A stretch of 18,784 nucleotides of DNA from UBA9653 sp014859835 (GTDB taxonomy: Archaea; Thermoplasmatota; Thermoplasmata; UBA10834): positions 1 to 18,784 of the forward strand of contig JACZKW010000009.1 in assembly GCA_014859835.1 (NCBI GenBank), given 5' to 3'. The position numbers were made by a program, and so were the translations under genes. The notes under the pieces were generated by a model. It saw only the letters and a program-made list of their open reading frames with translations, did not search any database and had not been told where the DNA came from. Below are positions 1 to 6,600 of the stretch, in pieces (within the stretch, counting starts at the first letter, position 1; the number at the start of each line of letters is the position of its first letter).

Positions 1-1
1 G

Positions 2-2110
2 ATCGTCATACACGACTTCCTCAACTTCGAGCTGGGCATGGTATGCGGCTACAAGTTCGAGGACAAGAACAGCAACGGTGTCTGGGATGAGGGCGAGTAT
101 GGACTGCCCAACTGGCCGATCCACATGGTCAGGGACGATACTCCCGAGGAATGGATCGTCTACACGGACTCGAGCGGATTCTTCTGCATATCTGGGCTGA
201 AGGCTGATTGGTACTTGCTATGGGAGGAACTGCTCCCCGGTTGGACACCGACAACACAGACTTGGGCTGTGTTCACCGTAACCTCAGGTGCAATGATCGT
301 GCTGGATCCGTTCGGCAACTTCAAGGACGTGAAGATCCCGATCATGAAGTATGAGGACGTGGACGGCAACGGCATGTTCAACGAAGGAGACCGCCCGATC
401 GAGGGCTGGATGTTCACCGTGAGTGGACCTTGCTTCGACACGCCCGTGCAGGTGTACACAGACGCCGAGGGCAAGACGGGAGTGACCGTCACCATGGCGG
501 GCACCTACACAATCGTCGAGGAGGACAGGGAAGGCTGGATGCATGTGAACCCGTCGGATGGGACTGCGACAGCTGTAGTCGTGTCCGGGATGATGTTCAA
601 GACATTCCAGTTCGGCAACTTCATACTGGGACAGATAACCGGTCAGAAGTTCTACGACTGGAACGCGAACGGCGTCATGGACGAGGGCGAGCCTGGCCTG
701 GCGAACTGGGTCATATGGATAAACGGCACGCTCGTGTCCGGTGGCTTCATGAACATCACGAGGCTGACAGACTCCAGCGGATTCTACTCCGTGACGGGAT
801 TGCCTGCGGGTACATACGTCGTGTCCGAGAGGTTGGAGTACGGGTTGCCCGGATGGGTGCCGACAACTCCCGCCACGACGACCGTCGTGATGAACAGCGG
901 AACCATCTCGAGCCTGAGCTTCGGCAATGCGGTGTACGGCGTCGTGCACGGTTGGAAGTTCTATGACAAGGATATGGACGGCATCTTCGACGAGAACGAG
1001 CCGGGTCTTCCCGGATGGACGATCGTGCTCGAGGGATACACCGACCAGGGTCTGTATGTCTACAGAACCACTGTGACCGGAGCCGACGGATGGTACTACT
1101 TCGACATGGTACAGCCGGGCGAGTACACGGTCACCGAGGTGCTTCAGGAGACTTGGGAGTGCACAACTGCGCTGCCGATCGTCGTGGACTCCAGTGGAGC
1201 GGTGCAATACTTCGATGTGCGCGTGGACATAGGCAACATCAGGTACGCACTGATACACGGCTACAAGTTCCTCGACACATTCTCTGAATCGTCCCCATTC
1301 TGGCCGAACGGACTGTTCGACGAGGATGAGTATGGCCTGGGCAACTGGGAGATAACCCTCGAGGGCTGGACCACCACGGGTGTGTACGTAGAGCGCGTGC
1401 AGTACACCGACAACATGAAGAACATCGGCTACTACGAGTTCGACGATGTGCTTCCAGGGATGTACTGGGTCAACGAGACTTTGCTCTCTGGCTTCTACGC
1501 GACCAAGCCGATCAGCAACCTCGTCATGGTCTATCCGTTCCCATATGGACCAGTCGGGATAACCATCGACTTCGGCAACCTCATACCTGAGGCGGACCCC
1601 GAACTGAACTTCGTGCTGTCCGAGGGCTGGAACCTGTGGTCGTGCCCGATGGAGGTCGAAGGCCTCACCGCGATGAGCCTGCTCAAGGAGATAGGACCGA
1701 CGGGACTGATGATCAGCCGGCTGAACAACCCTGACGAAAGGTACTACTCCTACTCCATAGGCGAGAATGTATCACGGTACGACTTCCCGATCGTGAGGGG
1801 CGTCGGATACTTCGTCTACGTGACGAGCGACACGACCTTCACTCTCGAGGGAGTGTTCGGACCTGCTGACGACGCGCCGCTCGGTGCGGGATGGAACATC
1901 GTTGGATTCAGCCAGCTGAAACCGGTGATGGCCAGCGAGTTCCTGTCCATGGTCGAAGGAGGCCAGGCATTGATGGTCAGCTACCTCGATGCTGATGAGG
2001 GCCGGTACTACTCGTACAGCCTAGGTGAGCCGGACATGTACGACTTCGTCGTGAGCCCAGGGAGAGCCTACTTCGTCTGGGTCGACTCGGATGCGACACT
2101 CGTCTTCTAG
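2..2110 (+). CDS. SdrD_B-like repeat surface protein, 5' end cut by the window
   Basis: The frame is open from base 2, so the true start and signal peptide lie upstream; the first ATG at 38 is internal to a repeat boundary. About 702 residues are visible. Five SdrD_B/Cna-B-like repeats of about 95-115 residues follow each other. Most begin G-x-K-F-x-D and end near FGN(F/A/L). Each opens with an EF-hand-like acidic loop of the form DxNxNGxxDEGE, expected to bind calcium and stiffen the rod. The remnant FLNFELG at the left edge is the end of a further repeat. The last ~165 residues are two copies of a ~75-residue module (GWN ... RYYSYS ... YFV-V-SD). The protein ends flush on this module, with no membrane helix, IPEFG signal or basic tail. 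Role inferred: extracellular rod or adhesin. Family placement is confident, function is not. Confidence 0.85.
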   Translation: MVIHDFLNFELGMVCGYKFEDKNSNGVWDEGEYGLPNWPIHMVRDDTPEEWIVYTDSSGFFCISGLKADWYLLWEELLPGWTPTTQTWAVFTVTSGAMIVLDPFGNFKDVKIPIMKYEDVDGNGMFNEGDRPIEGWMFTVSGPCFDTPVQVYTDAEGKTGVTVTMAGTYTIVEEDREGWMHVNPSDGTATAVVVSGMMFKTFQFGNFILGQITGQKFYDWNANGVMDEGEPGLANWVIWINGTLVSGGFMNITRLTDSSGFYSVTGLPAGTYVVSERLEYGLPGWVPTTPATTTVVMNSGTISSLSFGNAVYGVVHGWKFYDKDMDGIFDENEPGLPGWTIVLEGYTDQGLYVYRTTVTGADGWYYFDMVQPGEYTVTEVLQETWECTTALPIVVDSSGAVQYFDVRVDIGNIRYALIHGYKFLDTFSESSPFWPNGLFDEDEYGLGNWEITLEGWTTTGVYVERVQYTDNMKNIGYYEFDDVLPGMYWVNETLLSGFYATKPISNLVMVYPFPYGPVGITIDFGNLIPEADPELNFVLSEGWNLWSCPMEVEGLTAMSLLKEIGPTGLMISRLNNPDERYYSYSIGENVSRYDFPIVRGVGYFVYVTSDTTFTLEGVFGPADDAPLGAGWNIVGFSQLKPVMASEFLSMVEGGQALMVSYLDADEGRYYSYSLGEPDMYDFVVSPGRAYFVWVDSDATLVF
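35..1582 (+). repeat. Five tandem SdrD_B-like protein repeats
   Basis: Repeat units lie at about 35-322, 323-622, 623-931, 932-1240 and 1241-1582. Acidic loops start at bases 62, 356, 656, 965 and 1274. The first four are 12 residues long (for example DKNSNGVWDEGE and DWNANGVMDEGE). The fifth carries about seven extra residues. Unit ends share the DNA string ttcggcaacttca at 311 and 611, but the units are otherwise well diverged in DNA. Confidence 0.85.
1616..2107 (+). repeat. Two tandem GWN/RYYSYS C-terminal modules
   Basis: Module 1 (about 1616-1855) and module 2 (1880-2107) align over about 75 residues. Shared landmarks are GWN near the start, LM(I/V)S-x-L, DExRYYSYS or DEGRYYSYS, GE, YDF, and a G-x-x-YFV-x-V-x-SD-x-T ending. 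The pattern suggests a beta-rich domain duplicated within the gene. I do not recognise a named family. By position it could be a capping or attachment domain. Confidence 0.75.
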
Positions 2111-2127
2111 ACGGGAAACCTCTGAAT

Positions 2128-2153
2128 CGCGGGCGTGCTTTCTAACGCCCGCG
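2128..2153 (+). terminator. GC-rich hairpin after the repeat protein
   Basis: A perfect 9-bp stem (cgcgggcgt / acgcccgcg) closes an 8-base loop, 17 bases after the stop codon. A moderately T-rich stretch follows. It may act as a terminator or as a transcript-end stabiliser. Archaeal terminators are usually plain U-tracts, so the role is inferred. Confidence 0.5.
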
Positions 2154-2155
2154 CG

Positions 2156-2179
2156 GAAACTATTTCTGAAACTATTTCT
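2156..2179 (+). repeat. Tandem 12-bp direct repeat, promoter-like
   Basis: Two exact, abutting copies of gaaactatttct. Each resembles a purine-rich BRE followed by a weak TATA-like stretch. The second copy lies about 30 bases upstream of the ATG at 2209, the distance expected for a nearly leaderless archaeal transcript. Confidence 0.55.
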
Positions 2180-2208
2180 TGATCATGGAACGAGCGGGGA
2201 AGTTTCGC

Positions 2209-2709
2209 ATGAGGATTTCGAGTTCTAATGTAAAAAGGATGAAATTCAGCGTCATCGCGCTAACCATCGCATTCGTAGGGTTGCTGACCGTATCCGTGCT
2301 TTCGACACCGAACGCCAGCTCAGCATCCTTAGCGCCAATGGACGTCAAGGGATACATCTACGACGGATCTTACGGTTTGATCGTGGGGGCGGACGTCACC
2401 GTGACTACCAAGGATGGCGAGACCATCATCGCCATCTACGACACGACATCCGACCCAGATGGTTATTACAAGATCACTTTCGGCCCATCAGAGTATAATT
2501 ATGGATGCACGATAGAGGTGACTGCCACAGACGGCATAGATACGAACACTAACTGGACCGTAGCTGCTGACAGCGCCCTGTGGAACTACGTCAATGTCAC
2601 GCTCGCCGATGAGATACCGGAATTCGGGGGAGTCTACGGCCTATCGATGGTCTTCGCAGTGTCCGGGATCATGGCGATATTCATCGTCATGGGAAGGAAG
2701 AGGCGTTAG
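2209..2709 (+). CDS. Small secreted IPEFG-signal protein A, archaeosortase substrate
   Basis: From the ATG at 2209 the protein has 166 residues. It has a basic n-region (residues 1-12), a hydrophobic signal segment (13-32) ending near NASSA, and one beta-rich domain starting VKGYIYD at 47. That domain resembles carboxypeptidase-regulatory/Cna-B folds. The C-terminus is tripartite: EIPEFG at 135-140, a hydrophobic helix about 141-161, then GRKRR. This is the layout of PEF/PEFG-CTERM sorting signals cut by archaeosortases, so the mature protein is probably released from the helix and linked to a lipid or surface carrier. An NVT sequon at 129-131 precedes the signal. In-frame starts at 2179 (TTG), 2185 (ATG) and 2239 (ATG) are possible; 2209 fits the upstream promoter-like repeat and signal peptide best. 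It is a paralogue of the next gene. Confidence 0.82.
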   Translation: MRISSSNVKRMKFSVIALTIAFVGLLTVSVLSTPNASSASLAPMDVKGYIYDGSYGLIVGADVTVTTKDGETIIAIYDTTSDPDGYYKITFGPSEYNYGCTIEVTATDGIDTNTNWTVAADSALWNYVNVTLADEIPEFGGVYGLSMVFAVSGIMAIFIVMGRKRR

Positions 2710-2780
2710 GACATACTGACTAGTCTTCTTTGAAGCACTGACGTAAATGAGCCAGTATCAATAGTGATTCCAATCAAAAA

Positions 2781-2788
2781 GCATATAA
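2781..2788 (+). promoter_or_regulatory. TATA box for IPEFG protein B
   Basis: The sequence gcatataa follows an A-rich stretch (BRE-like), with transcription start predicted near 2812. This leaves a leader of roughly 65 bases before the ATG at 2879, unlike the near-leaderless layout of gene A. Confidence 0.5.
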
Positions 2789-2814
2789 GGAAAGCCGTAC
2801 GTTGATGCTTTCCT
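2788..2814 (+). promoter_or_regulatory. Inverted repeat between TATA box and start point, possible operator
   Basis: A perfect 8-bp inverted repeat AGGAAAGC - 11 bases - GCTTTCCT directly abuts the TATA box and reaches the predicted start point. A repressor bound here would block the pre-initiation complex. It could alternatively be an RNA hairpin at the transcript 5' end or a terminator of the upstream gene. Confidence 0.4.
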
Positions 2815-2852
2815 AACACCCGAAAGGATGTGCTGCCCATAGGAGGAGTGGC

Positions 2853-2882
2853 TTGACATCCTTGAGTTGGTTGATATCATGA
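2853..2882 (+). other. Candidate 9-codon leader ORF coupled to IPEFG protein B
   Basis: The only strong ribosome-binding site here, AGGAGG at 2841-2846, sits 6 bases before a TTG at 2853, not before the main gene. Reading from that TTG gives M-T-S-L-S-W-L-I-S and a TGA at 2880-2882. That stop overlaps the ATG of the main gene (2879-2881) as ATGA. This is the geometry of translational coupling. The main frame itself is stopped at 2840 and has only TTG 2867 and ATG 2879 as starts, both poorly placed for that site. Confidence 0.4.
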
Positions 2883-3388
2883 ACCACCCATCAAATAAGA
2901 GAATACGCAAGCGAAGCACACACTTCGCAGTCGCTCTGACCACAGTAGCTTTCGCCCTGATCGCATCATCACTGATGGTTTCGAATGGCGCACTAGCCGC
3001 TATTGCACCAAAGCAGGTGAAAGGATACATATGGGACAGTGCCGGAAGACCAGCTGATGGCACCGATGTAACCATCAACATACTCAGACAGTCGGATTCA
3101 TCGATTCGAGCGACAATGTCGGAAACCGTAGGAGCCAGCGGATACTATTCCGTCTCGTTCGACCCGGATGAGTGGGACATCGGCGACACGATACAGGTCA
3201 TAGCAACCTACGAATCGGCCCAACAGCCGCCCGTCTCCGTGGTTGCCACGTCTGTGCCCTATCAGTGGGCGAACGTAACGTTCTTATTCGAAATACCTGA
3301 GTTCGGCAGTTACCTCGGCCTGTTGCTCGCAGGCGGTGCGATCGGCGCCGTCGGAATCGCGGTCGTCGCGATGAAGAGACGCCGCTGA
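2879..3388 (+). CDS. Small secreted IPEFG-signal protein B, archaeosortase substrate
   Basis: From the ATG at 2879 the protein has 169 residues. It has a very basic n-region (NKRIRKR), a hydrophobic signal segment at about 16-34 ending near GALAA, and one beta-rich domain starting VKGYIWD at 47. The C-terminal signal is EIPEFG at 138-143, a glycine/alanine-rich helix about 144-164, then KRRR. Architecture and several motifs (VKGYI, the GYY-F core, NVT-x4-IPEFG) match protein A, so this is a diverged tandem duplicate. The likely fate is export, cleavage and transfer by the archaeosortase at 9400-10449. The gene has its own TATA box and an unusual leader with a possible coupled mini-ORF. TTG at 2867 is the alternative start. 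The biological role is unknown; a small surface-coat subunit is an inference. Confidence 0.82.
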   Translation: MNHPSNKRIRKRSTHFAVALTTVAFALIASSLMVSNGALAAIAPKQVKGYIWDSAGRPADGTDVTINILRQSDSSIRATMSETVGASGYYSVSFDPDEWDIGDTIQVIATYESAQQPPVSVVATSVPYQWANVTFLFEIPEFGSYLGLLLAGGAIGAVGIAVVAMKRRR

Positions 3389-3419
3389 ACCGGTACGCGG
3401 ACAAATACTTCCAAACCCC

Positions 3420-3467
3420 TTGATACCGATTTCTTAACCTATTGATACTTGTACCCACGGGTATCAA
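3420..3467 (+). promoter_or_regulatory. Three TTGATAC half-sites upstream of the subtilase gene
   Basis: TTGATAC occurs at 3420-3426 and 3442-3448 as direct repeats 22 bp apart, about two helical turns. It occurs again inverted (GTATCAA) at 3461-3467. Within the last pair TACCC-AC-GGGTA forms a second small inverted repeat. A TATA-like tttatacg follows at 3483-3490. The cluster sits in the 259-bp gap before the subtilase and looks like a multi-site regulator-binding region. Confidence 0.4.
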
Positions 3468-3647
3468 AATTGAGAATAATGATTTATACGAATAAGCAAC
3501 ATGCCAGGCCCGTCTAGGCAAGCCTTGAACGTCACTCAATGAGCGATCTCGTGAAGGGATGGGATATGTTTCTAAGAGTGATAACGACGCAATATGCCTT
3601 CATATTACGCGCGCCCGCTAGAATGACACAAGAGAGGGTGAACGCAA

Positions 3648-6600
3648 GTGCGAAGGAAGTATTCGCTGCGGCTGCGTAACGGCTGCAGAACCACCGAAGA
3701 GCGCGGGCTGATGTCAGTCCATTTCTCAGCGGTGATGCTCTTCGCCCTCACGATAGCGGCCCTCATGATCTTCTCCTCGCCTGGTGCGCTCTCAGCATTG
3801 ACCTCGTCCGCCGAAAGCCAACAGCACGAGATCGCAATGGGCGGAGATGCCAACACGATCACGAGACTGTCCCCGTCCTGGAACGGACAGCAGTGGGACT
3901 GGAGCAGCATGGCAGACGAGGCGGGCTACATAGGAATAATCGTATCGGTACCCGAGGGCTACACCTATCAGCACACCGACTCGGACGGAGGGCTAAGGTT
4001 CTTCGACATGCAGTTGACCTCCGGAAGCGATTATACACATGCATTCACAGGATTCTCCGCCAGAGTCACGATGCAGACCCTGGACGAGATCCTATCACTC
4101 GATGAGTCCATCTCGGTCTATCCCGACCTCCCGGTCGAGGCGTTCTTGACGGAGAGCGTCACACAGATAGGCGCCGACCAGCTCTGGGAACGCACGGACT
4201 CATACGGATACCCAGTGACCGGCAGAGGCATTGTCGTCGCGGTCATAGACACAGGTATAGATTACACTCATCCGGACCTAGGCGGCGGATTCGGCCCATC
4301 CTACAAGGTGATCGGCGGATACGATTTCTACAATCATGACTCTGACCCGATGGACGACAACGGCCACGGGACCCACGTCGCCGGAACGATCGCTGCGAAC
4401 GGCGGGATCATGGGCGTCGCTCCCGACGCAAAGCTGCTCGCGTACAAGACTCTAGGTCCAGATGGACAGGGCAGCATGAGCGATGTCATATCAGCCATTG
4501 ACAGGGCGATGGATCCTAACAGCGATGGCGACACCTCGGACCATGCTGACGTCATAAGCATGAGCCTCGGAGGTGCCGGCGAAGCTTCCGACCCGGTCTG
4601 TCTCGCGGTCGCGAGAGCAGTGGAGGTAGGAATCGTAGTCGTAGTAGCTGCTGGCAACGCTGGACCGTCGATGGGAACCGTTGCGTCTCCAGGGGTCGCG
4701 CCCGATGCGATAACCGTCGGAGCAGTCGATGACGACGGCGTGCTGGCAGCTTTCAGCTCCAGGGGAACCATCCCCGATCTGATGATCAAGCCGGAGATAT
4801 CCGCTCCCGGCGTCTCGATAACCTCGACCGTGCCTACCAGCGGTTCTCTCAGCTCACCGACAGGGTATCTCGCAGCTAGCGGAACCTCGATGGCCACCCC
4901 GCACGTCAGCGGTGGTGTGGCACTCCTTCTGCAACTTCATCCTGAATGGACCCCTCAACAGATCAAATCAGCAATCATAACCAGTGCGAACGACCTGGGC
5001 GAATCATTGTGGAGCGTCGGTGCAGGCGAGATGTGGCTCCCGGCCGCTGCGGACACGACTCTGTTCCCGGTGCCCGCGCTTATCTCATACGGCTTCGCAG
5101 GAGCGCCTGTGCAGACAGCCACGGTTACCAACACAGGATCGTATGTGAACCTCGCCAGCTCTACCGACGATTGGCTCTCGCTCTCGGCAGACGGCGTCAC
5201 GAACCTCATGGTCTGGGCTAACACTTCCACCGTGTCTCCATTTTCGATACCCATCAGCTCGGGGACGAGCGGGGCAGTCACCCTCTCAGTGCCCGCACCA
5301 GGTATAGACACAGATGAGGGCTACTTCGAGGGCGAAGTGAGACTGACATACGCCTCCACGAGTGTAATCATACCCTTCGGATTCGCCGCCCTGTCGACCC
5401 TTAACGTGCATGTCCTGGATGAGAGCGGCAAGGAGGTCAATGACCCGTACGGAGGAGTATGGGCATACAGGCTCCCGGACGCGGATCTGACCATGATGGC
5501 GAGGGGAAACATGAACCCTGCACCTCCGGCCAGTTTCCTGGTGCCGTCGGGCGATTACTCCGTGAGCGCCGCTGGACATCAGGACATATACAACTACGTC
5601 GACCCGTACCTTCTATCCAGCACCGTGACCATCGGCAGACTGTCCACAGTCGATGTCTACCTCACGATGTCGACCGCAAGGAAGATGACTCTCGACCTCG
5701 AAACGGACGAGGGGCTTCCGATATACGTGAAGGATTATCGCGTCTACCTCAGGCACGAAGGGACGAAGAACATATCATTCCATCTCATCGGCTCAGACTA
5801 CTCGAAGTCCGGCAGCGATATCTTCTCACTCCCGCACTCCAAATACATCTTCGTATCCGATACGACCGAGAACATCGGCATATCGGTCTCAGGCTTCTCA
5901 TACACAGCCCCCATGTGGGAGTTCATGAGCAGGAACTGGCACAACTGGTACGAGTACACCAGCGGGACCTCGACTGAGTTCTATATCGAGGCCAACGCAG
6001 ACCTCCAGTACCTCCTCGCATGGGAGTTCGATGGCGTGGACGCGAGCACGCCCACGACACTAGCACTAGTCGATGGACAGTACTCCGTATACGAGACCAA
6101 GTACGATATCTCAGGCAAGCTCACCGATATCTGGGGAGACTGGGGCAACCACCTTTCGATAGGTGGAGATGCCGCATTCTTCACAAGAAGGGACACGGAC
6201 ACCTCCCTCAACTCCTTCTTCTCGGGCATGACCAGGACGACGATAGTCCAGGGTGTGTTCTCCGAGCTGTACTTCCCGCAGAGCATATTCGGAGGGTACT
6301 CGGAGAGGGCATACTACACAGCGGACTACGACCATCTCGTCTCGGCCGCGACGGCTTCGAACATAGAACTCCCGGACCGCACCTACCTCGAACCCGTCGG
6401 TGGGGTAATCGAGTCGGAGAGACTTGGGGCCGGACCGTTCTATCCATCAGTCTACACGATCAATGGAGACGACACGTTTGTCCTGTACCACCCGCTACTC
6501 AGGGACCAGGCTGGGGCCAAGGTCGGAGGGATAAGCACGCCCGTGCTGAATCTGTACAAGGATGGTCAGCTCGTCGGAGTGTACCAGCTCTCAGAGTTCC

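Noticed and set aside
284..1258. 324-codon open frame on the minus strand inside the repeat protein
   Set aside because: It is antisense to a clearly coding repeat gene, rich in His, Arg and Val as expected from the codon bias, with no domain or start signal.
2710..2735. GACTAGTC palindrome followed by T-rich bases after IPEFG protein A as a terminator
   Set aside because: The palindrome is only 8 bp with no loop and the T-tract is short and broken, so it is not supportable.
3501..3681. Two short overlapping frames (13 codons from 3501 and 46 codons from 3539, joined by ATGA) before the subtilase
   Set aside because: There is no ribosome site before either, the first lies too close to the TATA-like element, and the second runs into the subtilase start. 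Kept only as a weak possibility.
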